In this document: positions 1-10,755 of the stretch, piece by piece
Layout: the number at the start of each line of letters is the position of its first letter
Numbering within the stretch: position 1 is the stretch's first letter
Source: Emydura subglobosa
Lineage: Eukaryota; Chordata; Testudines; Chelidae
Direction: 5' to 3'
NCBI GenBank assembly: GCA_007922225.1
Contig: ML679969.1
Location: 21,334,650-21,398,649, forward strand
DNA: 64,000 nt
Notes under the pieces: generated by a model
Told to the model about the DNA's origin: nothing
The model's input: the letters and a program-made list of their open reading frames with translations, nothing else
The model's database searches: none
Position numbers and translations under genes: made by a program

Positions 1-2104
1 CAGCGTGCCCCACCCCTGCACCCAGGACTCCCCACACACACCATACACTTGCTCTTTCTGAGCATGCTCACTGGATTTCAGGCAGGGAATTCCCATCTGG
101 CAATCAGCTTCCTATGACACCAGCTGCTTCCTGCACAGGGCACTTTGGATTTTTTTTGAGGAGGGGGCACATTTCTCTTTCAGTTCCTGTAAGAACCGGA
201 AGGGAATGCTCCTCCCTGTCTGCAGGGTGTTAGAATTGTGCCTTATGCCGTAGGAGAGTTTGGGAACTAAGGACAGAATGTAGTGATGCAGCCGGCCTCA
301 CATTTCCAGGCAAGACTGAGGAATGAGAGTAGCAGATCTGGGTCAGCATTAGTGGATAGATAGTCTGGGGTTCTGCAGAGGATGTGGCCGCTGCATCAGA
401 GGAACGTAGGCCTGTGTAAATGCTGTCATCCGACTCCCTTGATTGTTTTTCAAACCTTGCAGCAGGGGGCTTAGGAAGTACCTGTGGGAGTGGTCTTACA
501 GGGAGCAGTGGGGGTAAGCCATTGCGAAGGGGCAGTGTAGGTTTGGCTGTGATATGTATTGCTTAGTGTTCTGTGTTTAAAGGCTGCATGTTATCAAGGG
601 TTTTCCTTGGGTTTTGGCTGGATTTTCCCTCTTCTGCTCTCTGTAGTAGGGATGTTTCCTGTATAATGCTGTAGTATGCAGAAATACTCAGGGCTGGGAC
701 CTCATTTGCCTGTTTGCATCTCTGACAGGAGTCTCAGTAGCTTGTATCTGGGGTGGGTGGGGGGGGGGGAACTTACTTATTGGTCTTCATTTCCAGGGGT
801 TATTTACGACTCTCTGTGCTGCATTTCTATTTGTTCCGTAAATCTCCTGTCCTAAACTTAGTGTACTTCAATAGCACTCCCAGTGCCCTCGCACTGGGAC
901 ATATTATGCTCCTCGCACCACCATGTGAGCTGTTAGGGCATTTCCTGACCCCATATCATTCCTCAGCCACGCTCATTGCAGCAGCTGAAGAACTGTGTGT
1001 AAATCTCATCTCTGATCTTTGACTCTCTGTTCCCTTGGAGGCAGCTGTCTCTATTCAGAGGCACTAGTAGCTCCTTGCTAGAATGTAAAGGAATGGAAAA
1101 GCCGACAGGCCTCTGGGGCTACGCTTACTAGCTTAAAGGCCTCATTGTGGGGAGGGAGCAGGTCAGCAAGGGGGATTGTTCCAGCCAGTTTGTTCAGAAA
1201 GGAGTGCAAGCCACTGCAGTTGGCAGGATGTGTGCACACAATAGCCCAGTGTCCTCCTGCACTGTGACTGTGCAATTGTCCTGTAGTCATGGTTTTAACA
1301 CGATGATTCAGGGTTGGTTTGTGGCTTAAGTGACTCAACTGGTCTTCTTTTCTGTAGTCTTGGCGTCACGCAGGCCATCTGTTCCTAGAATAAGGGTAGA
1401 ATTAAGATACTAAAGAAAACCATCTGGAATCCTGCCTCCTCCAGCCAAGCCTGCTGTCTGGCCCCTACCTCCCAGGCCATGTCCCCACACAAGGGGGCAG
1501 TGGTGTACCTGTGCTGGCCTGCGTGCAGGGTTTGGCCCTGCCTTCCTCAGGCAAGACAGTGCCTCAGCATTTGGGGTGGAGAAGCTGCCTCTTGCCTCCT
1601 TGTTAGCCAGTGTCTGTCTATACTGCCTTGCTGCTGATGGCAGAGAGAAAGATGACCCTCCTTGATAAAGGTGGGGAACCTATTAGTACAGGGTCATGAT
1701 TCCTTCCCCACCAGCCCGCAGATACCATCACTCCACTCCCCAGCACAGGTTTTCTGGGGTCCATGGCGAAAGTCTGTAGTTTCTCTGGTTGGCGGCAGGA
1801 ATAGCCGAGTGGCCCTGAATGCTCAACTGATCCTTTGCAGAGCTGCTGGGGACGTTTCTGTTGGAACTGGGAGAAACCCAAGGAGCTGCTCTTCTTCAAC
1901 AGACAGGGTCGGCTCTGCTAGGGTGACCCTATAGCTGTGCTGCAAGCCTTTGCTGCTCAAAGTAGGGTTACCTGACACTGGGAAACCACTGGAAGCTCCT
2001 GGAATATTGCCTGCACTAGGGCCCCAAGCACAGCCATCAGCAGCATAGCTGAACTGGTGGCAGGACCGGGGAGAATTACTGCTAAAATCCGGGTCCTCAG
2101 GAAG

Positions 2105-2245
2105 TAGAGTTCTTGAGAAACTTGGGAGAGGAGGAGAGAGAGAACCTGACTGGATGGGGATCTATGTATGTGAGAACCTGTCAGGGGACATAGGGGACAG
2201 GTGTGGGGGGGAGAGGAGAGAGAAAGAGAGAACCTCCCGGGGGGG

Positions 2246-2296
<51 letters not shown>

Positions 2297-2365
2297 CTGC
2301 AGGGGAGAAGGGTTGGGAGGGGAGTGTGAGGGGAAACTTGTGTGGGTGTGTGTGTGTGAGAGATG
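2105..2365. repeat. GAGAACCTG-type tandem block with (GT)n and (GA)n microsatellites
   Basis: The motif GAGAACCTG or close variants recurs several times (near 2140, 2172, 2228 and 2290), separated by G-rich spacers. This points to a degraded minisatellite with a unit of roughly 60 bp. Inside it a (GT)n run at about 2247-2264 passes directly into a (GA)n run at about 2265-2293, and a second short (GT)n lies near 2347-2358. Open frames crossing the block are products of the low-complexity sequence and are not genes. Confidence 0.85.
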
Positions 2366-3744
2366 GGCAGGGGGATCGCCTGCTGGCGGTCGCAGTGGGT
2401 GTACTGGATACAGGCTCCAGCCTTCTTGCCTCATTCTCTGGAAGAGTCTTTTCCGGTGTCTGGGCTGCAGACCCTGTGGGGGGGCAGGGAAGGGAAGGGA
2501 GATGCTAAGATAGGTTTGAAATCAAGATTGACTCTGCCATTGTGTTAGCTATGAGAACTCTGTTTGGAGGCTGGAGGGCTCCCACATGGCCAGGAGACTC
2601 CGATGAGCATTTTGGGGTTCTGTCATGCCTGTCCCCAGCAGCAGGTCTGGATCCGGCGTCCCAGCAGAACCACTTGTGCTGTCTCCCTCTCTCTGACACG
2701 TGTGCCTGCTTCCTCAAGACACTGCGGTACAAGCATTCATCACTAGATTGTGGCACACGTTCCTTCACTTCCCGTTTTGGTGTTTATGAATGAGTGTCCA
2801 GAAAACTCCAAGGCTTGAACTGGCCGTACACAGCCTGAGCCATCTTGAATGGTTGGAGGTACAAAGCCTGGTTCAGACAGGATGTGGAACCCAGCAGGTC
2901 TTGCTTCAAATGGCTGGGAGATCCTGGTAGCAGTGGGAAGGCAGCTGGTACTATCTGTGTCATCTGGCTTGGGGCTGAAGGGGTGTTCTTAGTGAGATCT
3001 GACTGGTGCCTCTCTTATTTCCTCTCGCCAGACTCTCTCCTGTCACTCTGTGAGGTGGAGGAGGATACACCTGAGCGGGTAACACATGGGCATGTTGTTC
3101 TCCTCTCCACAACTCTCATTGTGTGTGTGTGTATGTGTGTGTAACTCCTTGTGTGCCGCAGGCAGGGAGGGTTAGAAGAGGAGTCTGAGACACATGCAGC
3201 CTGAGACTGTGGGTCCTGCACTATCCCAGAAGTGGATTGAAATGGGCCTTTTTAATGGTAACTTTGGAAGTGCTTGAATCTTGCACTGGTTCTTCCTTTC
3301 ACTTTCCTCACTAAAACATGGCCCACCCTGGTTGCCTTTTTTGGACTGGGACTGGCCCATGGAACTGAGCTTGCCAGGTCACCTTGCTCTCAGGGTTTGG
3401 CCGCAGCAGGTTTTTTTCTTGCTGTCTCTCTCCTCATTCCTCTCCTTTCTTGCTGGCATGTCCCGTGCTCCTGACTCATTATACGAGAGTGCAACCAGCT
3501 GACACCTCTGTCTGCCCTTTCACTGCTTCAGTTATTCTCCTTCTCTTCCTTCCCCGCTACCCCCATAGGAGCTCTCCAAGCATAGGCATAAGCTTTGCTC
3601 CTTAAGAAGCTCAGGTATACGCCCGTAAGATTGGGTATACACAGCAGATTGGGTGTGGAGATTATGATGAGGTTGCCTTCAAGATGGTGATGTAGGCAGT
3701 GAGCTAAGGGATTGATGGCGGTAAGTCCTTGACCATGGGTGCAG

Positions 3745-3975
3745 GTAGTTCAGGACTTGTGTACACTTAGCGGCACAGCAGGGGGGATTCTCCCATGGGG
3801 GTAGATAATCCACCTCCCCAAGAGGCGGTACCTAGGTTGATGGAAGAATTCTTCCTCAAACTAGCGCTGTCTACACTAGATGTTAGGTCTGTGTAGCTCC
3901 ATCTCTTGGGGGTGTGGATTTTTCATACCCCTGAGAGACGTAGCTATGCGGATGTAAACTCCTAGTGTAGATCAG
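3745..3975 (-). mobile_element. Degraded copy of a GTCTACAC-type non-autonomous DNA transposon
   Basis: Segments such as a TGTACACTTAG-like end, AGATAATCCACCTCC, GCGCTGTCTACACTAGA and a GGGGTGTGGATTTTTCATACCCC core match, in reversed order, the better preserved copy at 33561-33816. The copy is old and heavily mutated, and its ends are not clear. Assignment to a turtle non-autonomous DNA transposon family is from memory of such repeats. Confidence 0.55.
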
Positions 3976-5269
3976 GGTTCAAGACTGTAGTATGAATGTG
4001 CCCTTAGGAAGGGAATGCAGGAATAAACTTGGGAAGCCTGAAGCAAGGATAAGCCATTGAACAAAAGGATTTAGGCAGGGAATAGGGGTCTGTGCCTCAC
4101 ACTTGATCTGTGTTAAGGCAAGAGACTGGGGGTGTGTGATTCTGGTAGAGGTAGCAGATTACAGGGGATGGGAAACTGATGGGAATGTGTGCTTGAGGGT
4201 GGGGGAGACTGGATGGGGGGTATGCCTTAGGAATGGAACGCAGACATTGCTTGGAGGGGCTTCAGCAGGGATAAGAATTGAGGAGGTGGTGCAGGGAGTG
4301 CACGGGAGCAAAGCTCAGAGAGGTGGTACCGAAAGCAGATTGGAGGATTGTGACACGGTTTAGTGATTAGGATTGGGGTGCAGGCAAAGTCCTGGTGGGA
4401 GGGGCTGTCTCCTTAGTTTAGGGCTGCAGGGTGTGGGTGTGGGCAGGTGAGGATCTAGGGAGAAGGTGGGTGCAGACAGGAATGAGGGTCCTGGACAGGA
4501 ATAAGCACCTAGGGCCAGGGGCACTCCAGGCAGTCTGTAGCTGGGGGAAGCCAGAGGCTGTAGAGGAGGGGGCTCTGTAAGTAAGGTGCAGGCAGGGGCC
4601 TGGGGTGCTGACACAGGATGAGCTTGGTGTGAGTGTTTGTACTGAAGATAGGTAGTTAGCAGGACCCTAATAAAAGGGTTAAGCCACATGCAGGGAGCCT
4701 CCAATTGGGAGCTGTAGTTAAGTACTGTGCTTGCCTGTCACATGTCTCCTTTGCATGCTGTTGCATGTTTGTTCTTGGTGCTTGGAACTCACTTTCCAGA
4801 GGCTGCATGGGTAGCTGCATATCAGAAATGGCTCAATTTTTTCTGTCTGTAAAGAGTTAACTCTCCCTGTGACTAGTGTCTCCAGGCAGCAACTCAGCTG
4901 CTGCTTTGTATTCCTGTGTGTATCCCCTTGCTTCTGCATTCTCCTCTCAAACAGATTTCCTTCAAGACATTCAGGCCTGAGAAAGTGCCTGCATGTAGAC
5001 CGCTACATGAATATATGTGTGCATGGTGTGTGTTTGCGTGTGTGCCACAGCGTGTCTGCTCGGCTGTATGCTATGGCATGTAGTGCACGAGAGCATCTAA
5101 TTGTGTGCATGACTTCTACAGAGTTCCTGTGTGTTTGCACACCAAAGTGTGTGCACCTGTTGTTAGGGTGTGTAAGAGTTGGCCTGTGTGTGTGGCTATT
5201 CAGCCTTTGGAGCTCTGAACTTGCATGTCAGCATAGGCAGTGGGTATAATAGGCTGGGGAAGGCTAAGC

Positions 5270-5765
5270 CTTCCCAAGCAGAAGCTCCTGCTCCACCCAT
5301 GCTCCACCTCCCTGCTCTGCCCCAGGCTTCGGCCAGTCCTTCAGCCACAGCTCGGATTGATCCTCCCAGCAGCAGCCAGGGGCTTGCCTGGGCTTAGGAA
5401 AGTTGGGGTGGGGGCGGTCCCTCTGTGCGAAGGAGGGTAGAGCTGTGGGAAGGGAGCAGCCCACCCTGCCAGTGAGAGGGGGAAGAGCTGCCCCCTCCAC
5501 CCTCTGTGCTCCCAGGCTCCTGGCAGGCAGTAAGTCATGGGCAGGTCAGGACCGCACAGGGTGGGGGGAGCCGAGGTCACCAGCTGAGTTACCGCTGGGA
5601 GCAGCCGCCATGAGAGGAGCAGGAGAGGCGCTGAGGGAAGCGCTCAACGCTGCTCGCTGCCTCTGCCTCCAGATGACTTGGGGAGCAGCTGAGCTGTGGC
5701 CACCACCATCCCCCAGCAGCGGTGTTGTCTCCAGGTAGTTTTGCCAACTCCCTTGAGGTCCCACC
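5270..5765 (+). repeat. Left arm of a large imperfect palindrome
   Basis: Read as reverse complement, this arm matches 5787-6250 over nearly its whole length. Paired blocks include AGCAGCAGCCAGGGGCTTGC with the RC of the segment near 6180, CAGCCCACCCTGCCAG with the RC near 6045, AGGAGCAGGAGAGGC with the RC near 5915, TCTGCCTCCAGATGACTTGG with the RC near 5870, and GTTGTCTCCAGG with the RC near 5815. Identity looks like roughly 80% by eye. The arm lies in the presumed intron of the plus-strand gene. Confidence 0.85.
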
Positions 5766-5786
5766 CACCCACGCCTCTTCACAAGG

Positions 5787-6250
5787 GGGACCTCGGGTGG
5801 GGGGCAAAACCACCAGGAGACAATGCTGGGGGGATGATGGTGGCTGAAGCCCTGTTGCTCCCCCAAGTCACCTGGAGGCAGAGGCGCCAGCCAGCGCTGA
5901 GCACTTCCCTCAGAGCCTCTCCTGCTCCTGTGGCCACTGCTCCCAGTGGTTACTCAGCTGATGGCCCCACCCTGCGTGGTGCTGACCTGCCTGTGACTCA
6001 CTCATGGAGAGCACAGGGGGCGTCTCTTTCCCCTGTCCCTGGCAGGGTGGGCTGCGCTGCCCATGTGCCCACAGCTCTAACCCCCTTACGCAGAGGGGCC
6101 ACCCCTGCCCCAGCTTTCCTTGCAGGAGAGAGGGGGAGTTTCCTAGGACCCCCCAACTGTCTGGGGGCTAAGCCCAGGCATGCCCCTAGCTGCTGCTAGA
6201 GAGATTGGAACTGCGGCTGCGGGACAGGCCAAAGCACCAGGCTGATCACT
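5787..6250 (-). repeat. Right arm of a large imperfect palindrome
   Basis: This is the reverse-complement partner of 5270-5765. Only about 25 bp of unpaired spacer separates the arms. It is GC-rich and contains no recognisable gene; its open frames are shadows of the repeat. It could be two head-to-head insertions of one element, a fold-back transposon, or a palindromic duplication. The sequence alone does not decide which. Confidence 0.85.
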
Positions 6251-7364
6251 CGGCCCAATGGAAACACGTTCCTGAGGCTGTGCTGCTGAGCGGACCTGGG
6301 CAGGGACGAGCCTGACTCAGCATCAGCTGGGACAGGCATTGGCTCAGAGAGCAGACAATGGGCACAGGCACGAGGGGAGGAGAATCTTGGGGGAAGGGGC
6401 CAGCGTCATCTCCCCAAAGGCAGGAGTCACCAGCCATCCATGCATGTCAATGCTGTTTGTTGGTGCATTGTCCTCCCCATGTGAATACTGTGCCCCAGCC
6501 TCAGCCATTCATTGCCCTGGAGCCTGGGGGAGCCCCCAGCAGGACATAGTTGCTGCCCTAATTCAGGGCTGTTTGTTTGGCTGAGCCTCAAATGAGATCC
6601 TAAGGAATCTTGGAGGATCATATTCTGGATGAGCTCAGGCCTTAAGCTGTAAAGAAACATCTTAAGGGATAAGTGCTGTGTGAGAGTTTTGTTACTGTGA
6701 CACCGTGGCTCACCTGCAACAGGAAGGCACTGTGGCTTCTCCATTTGCCTGCTATGCCCATGTAGCATAAAAGACCATGAAATGATTTTGAGGGGTGTGA
6801 TCGTCTCCTAGCAGTATCTAGTGGGGCCAGCATTCTCCCTTTGGCCTTGTGTCTTGCCTGCCTCCCTTCTCTGCTGGGAGCACTGTGCCCCCGTAGGGAG
6901 CTCTAAAGTTCTGTGCCCAGCCCCAAGGGATGGGGAGCTGCTTGTTTGGTGATGATCCTATCCTTGGAGGTCAGTTCTGTTCTCTGAAGTCTCCATGCTA
7001 GTGTGTGGAGAGGACCTTCAGCGCTCTGAGGTTCTGAATCTGGGATTTTTAACTCCGGATAGATGTCCCCTCCCACTATTTACCTTCTGGGACAAAAACT
7101 GGGTAGTGGCTTTATTGGGCTACCACCACAGAAGCAGATAAGTCCGAGAAGACATGCACTGAATGGTCTGGCTCCAGCCCTCAGCCACCCAAGTGCCTAC
7201 ACTGTGCTAAGTAGATTTTGTGGACTCAGCAGGTCATCTTCTAGCTCTCATCTAGCCTCCTCTTCTTTGCCAAGCCAGTGTAGAAGTAGTATACTCCTTT
7301 CTAAAGAGCCTATCACCATGGTAACTGACCCTGTAGCATGATTTTGTATACTACATTTTGCAGG

Positions 7365-7530
7365 GTATTGTACAGTCTACTTATAAATGTCCCAAGTGCT
7401 GGGGCTCCCACACTTTTCTGTGGGAGTCTGTCCCACAGCCTCACAGATGTTACTGTCTGGAAGTGTGCTCTGAAATTCAGATGAGATTTTCCTTTACTTA
7501 AACGCATCCCTGTACTCCTGGCTATCCCAT
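7365..7530 (-). mobile_element. CR1-like LINE fragment, antisense
   Basis: The segment with AAGTGCTGGGGCTCCCAC, GGGAGTCTGTCCCACAGCCT and TCAGATGAGATTTTCCTTTA resembles the reverse-complement part of CR1 elements just upstream of their 3' end (the 'goggle of lumped stop codons' region). It is diverged and lacks the 3' terminal repeat. It sits about 320 bp upstream of the splice acceptor of the terminal exon. Confidence 0.5.
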
Positions 7531-7851
7531 ACTGCACTTCCCCATTCTGACCTCTTAATTGGTTCCCTTCATTTCTTGGTGTTCAGCCTTCAAACGCTGT
7601 GTGCCATGTGGGTGTAGGCCCTTTGTGAAGGATCTCCTGATGCTTTAGGGACACAAAATGCTTCAGGAGCATTGAACAAGCATTTTGGGGGGGTTGTGTC
7701 AGTACATCACCCGCCATGCCTCTGAGCCTGCTCTCCCCGGTCCTGCCAGATCACGTCTCTGAGCAGCCGGCACTAGAGGGTTGTGAGCCATGCCAGAATG
7801 AGCTTGTACGGGGTTTCTCTGAACTATTTCTCACCGTCTCTTCTCTTGCAG

Positions 7852-8015
7852 CAAAGAGAACAGCTGGCTGTGCTGTCACCTCACTGCTAGCCTCGGAGCT
7901 GACGAAGGACAATGCACTGAGTAAAGGACCAGGCAAGGTGCTAAAGACGAGCGAGGCAGTGACGGATGGAGGGGCCCATGACGATAGCAAGGAGATGATC
8001 AGCCGTTCAAGCTAG
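7852..8015 (+). CDS. Candidate terminal coding exon of an unidentified host gene
   Basis: A pyrimidine-rich stretch (about 7816-7849, with ACTATTTCTCAC as possible branch region) leads into TTGCAG, so the exon would start at 7852 with two bases completing a split codon. The open phase then reads about 54 codons to TAG at 8013-8015. The other two phases stop early. The peptide is hydrophilic and rich in Ser, Thr, Lys and Glu, beginning with KRTAGCAVTSLLASELTKD and ending SKEMISRSS. That suits an unstructured C-terminus. I do not recognise the protein and assign no function. The call is supported by the acceptor and by the long unique tail with a poly(A) signal downstream. It would be wrong if the stop belongs to a non-coding RNA or the acceptor is cryptic. 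Confidence 0.45.
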
Positions 8016-10755
8016 GCCTGAGCCCCAGCTAGGGCTGAAGCCTACAGAACTGAAAGAGTTTTACAGAGGAAGCAAAATACACTGGGTCACTTTGCAATCT
8101 TCTTGCATAGGTCTGAGGGGCAGCCTGATTTCCTTCTTGCTCTTAGGGCTGCTTGTGCCAGCTTTGACCTTTTTGTTATTGTTCCGTATCTCGTCTCCAG
8201 TCTACAATCTGCCTGCCTCTCAAATTACAAAGCAAAAAGCTTTACCTGAATGTAAGCCATGCTTGGAGCTGGGTGAGACACATTGGGTCTAGCTCTCCCT
8301 TCCCTGCAGGGGTATGACAGAGTGTACTGGGAGAAAAGGGGCATGGATGGAGAGGTTAGAGGCCACAACCCCACCAAAACATATCCTTGCATTGGGTGTT
8401 GCCAAAGCAGGAGCGTTACAAGCTGCCTTAACCCAGACTTTCTTCGTTTTGTTCCTTTGGAACGCGCTGTTGGGCCAGGCCAGCCAAGGCTTGAGTTCTA
8501 CAGGTGACTCCCCTCCAGTGTCTCTTGAGGTTCCCAGCCCCAGTCTCTTATCACCTGTATGTGGAGGAAACCTGGTAGGTCAATTTAGCTGGACTACTTC
8601 TCCAACCGCTGTGTTATGTTCTTGGACTGAGCACCTTATCCTGCGCCCTCTCCCCACCATGTACTAGGAGAGGGGGGGCTCTCTAGATACCTGAAGTGGG
8701 AAGCTGTGCCCTTTTCTCATCAGGACCTGCTGCTTTCCTGCCCTTCACATTGTCCTCCCTTTGCTTGCTCTATTTATTGCTAGCAGAGCCCTTCCTGCCA
8801 CTGTGGAAATGATGTCATAGCAGTGATGACCCAGCAGGAAGAGGTGAGTGTTTGCTGCTGATTGGCTAGGGAGCAGGAAGCTGCTTCTGGTGCAGTAGCT
8901 GCCTCTGCATGCTTTGGAGCCTAGGAATAAGTGTATTGCTTTGTCTCACTAAGTGGCCTGAGGTTGGGACCTCCTCCCTCCCTCCCCCCCCCCAGTGTCA
9001 CACATCTGAGTGAAATCATTCACTGCAGCCCCACAGAAACATCTGCTCAGAATGAATCAGGGGCTGCACTTCTATCTGCACAGGACTCTCTCCACTGGAA
9101 AATGGTGTACAGTCTTTTTTTGTGGCAAATCCCATGTATGGCTGCAGCTCGAGGGTGGGGGGCTACAGCTTGAACGCCAACCTCCTCGAGGCTGCTTGCT
9201 TCGGCTGTGGTGTTGTGCCATGCAGAGGAACTCCCTCCCCTCCTTGCCATAGCAACAGACAGGTGGAGCCTCCTTTTGGCTAAGAAATCACTTTGCAAAT
9301 GTATCTATTTTTGTATCAGATTTTGTTTTAAAAGGAAATTTGAATGTAAGATAAAAATATCGGACACATTTGCATGTTTGTGGAATTGCCTCCCTGCGCT
9401 GTGCCCTTCACTCTCAGTTGTGGGACAGAGAATTGCCCATCCCTCGCAGCACGGTACTGTCCCTCTCTGTCATTCCCAAGGGGAGGGGGCTGCCCACTCA
9501 CTGCACTGCCTCTGGGTGTCCTACCCATGGACAGAGAGCGGCCTCGCTCATGCACTTGCTGAGCCCGTCTGCCATGTGCATGCAATAGGGGAGTGCAAAC
9601 GCTGGTTCTAGTGTTTCCCCCTCTCCCAGGTGTGAGATGCCCTGTGACACAGTGGAGTTTAGCACCTGTGGTTCTAGCAGCTAAGAGCACTTCTGCTCAG
9701 ACCTGGCCCGGTGGAGTTGGGAGTGTGAGGGGCAGAGATGTGCCTGACATCCCAAAGCAGAGAGTGTGGGGAGCAGCCCCATCCGTTGCCTCAGGGTGTT
9801 GCATGTGGGTGCAATAGCTGGGAATGCAAATGACTCGGCCGTGCTTTGGGCTCCTGTGTACTGAGGTGCTGCTGTTCTTTTAATTTAATATATTTAAGGA
9901 GCCATGTTTGTAATATGGTGATCTGTAAAGGCCCAGTGCGGACTGGGCTGTGCACACCCCTCTGCTGCTAGTGCAGCTATTGCACCTGGGAGCGCGCTCT
10001 GTGCCCATGGACTGGGTGGGCAGCAGGGCTCTGCGAGCACCACCAAGCACTGTGTAGGTACCCTGCCTGTTGGCTCTGACCTGAGAGCAGAGCGCCCTCA
10101 AAGCTGCAGGCACAGCCAACCCCAGTCCTTGCAGGAGGTGCTCCTCCTAGGGACTGCTCTTCCCAAGCTGGCTCCCATTTCTACATTGAAAACTAGTGAA
10201 TTGCTGGCTTCTGCTCTGCCTCGGCTTATAGAACCTCTGTTCCATTCACGCTCTGCCTGTGACACTTCTCCCTCTCTCACAAAGGGATGGTGGTGGGCCT
10301 GGCGTCTCTCAGCTGTGCTGGGAGAGCACAGCAGCAGAATGGGGCCTGAGAAGTAGCTGAATCTGCAGCATTCAGGGTCTGGGGAGAGAAAGTAGAGGGG
10401 GCTTTAACAGGGAGAACTGGCTCCTGCAGGCTTTGGTTGAACTAATCCTGGTGTCCAGTATCCCCCAGGTGTTTTGTGCAGGTTGGAGACGAGGAGGGAT
10501 TGAAGAATGCTGCAGAAAGGCGTGGAAGCCCTTCCTCGGAGAGGCCCTGTGGGGCCATGTTCCACTGTAGCCTCCTCCCCGAGCCGAAGGTGTCACACAA
10601 GAGTCTTTGCAACTTTTATTTTACAATCTACTTTGGTTATGTTTGATAAAAACCACATTCCATTTTCATGGTGCCGTGGGTGTTTCCTGGGACTTGTGAT
10701 CATATCAGATTATTTTGGTTTGAAATGTTAATAAAAAAATTGGAACTGTGCCGGG
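8016..10755 (+). other. Probable 3' untranslated region of the plus-strand gene
   Basis: About 2.7 kb of unique sequence follows the stop with no recognisable transposon, which is unusual in this repeat-rich window and typical of a conserved 3'UTR. AT-rich islands with U-rich elements lie near 9290-9365, 9878-9920 and 10610-10740. The last 130 bp, before and including AATAAA, has the look of a conserved mRNA terminus. CpG content is moderate and only short open frames occur. A G-rich/C-rich patch near 8970-8995 is a simple C run. An alternative is several nested ends of a shorter UTR, since A-rich GATAAAAA variants occur at about 9350 and 10647. Confidence 0.5.
10730..10735 (+). terminator. 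Canonical AATAAA polyadenylation signal
   Basis: AATAAA lies in TGTTAATAAAAAAATTGG and is followed within about 20 bp by a GT-rich stretch (GGAACTGTGCCGGGTTTTC) suitable as the downstream element. Cleavage would be near 10750-10755. An upstream GATAAA-type variant at about 10647 could be a weaker alternative. Confidence 0.6.

Larger units (their letters stand above)
1..7851 (+). other. Upstream or last-intron sequence of the plus-strand gene ending near 10.75 kb
   Basis: No convincing coding exon was found here. Open frames are short, lack matching splice signals and show no domain. The stretch ends at the splice acceptor before 7852, so at least its right part is inferred to be an intron. 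Visible contents are a GT/GA tract and tandem block near 2.1-2.36 kb, a degraded DNA-transposon copy near 3.75-3.97 kb, a large inverted repeat at 5.27-6.25 kb and a CR1-like fragment near 7.37-7.53 kb. I recognise nothing specific in 1-2100, 2370-3740, 3980-5265 and 6255-7360. Short exons of the same gene could be hidden there. Confidence 0.4.

Noticed and set aside
2154..2513. Open frames of 90-119 codons near 2.2 kb
   Set aside because: They run straight through (GT)n and (GA)n tracts, giving VCVCVC and ERERER peptides. They are artefacts of simple repeats.
9243..9256. X-box-like CTTGCCATAGCAAC in the 3'UTR
   Set aside because: One fixed position mismatches the RFX consensus and it lies inside a 3'UTR, so a promoter role is unlikely.
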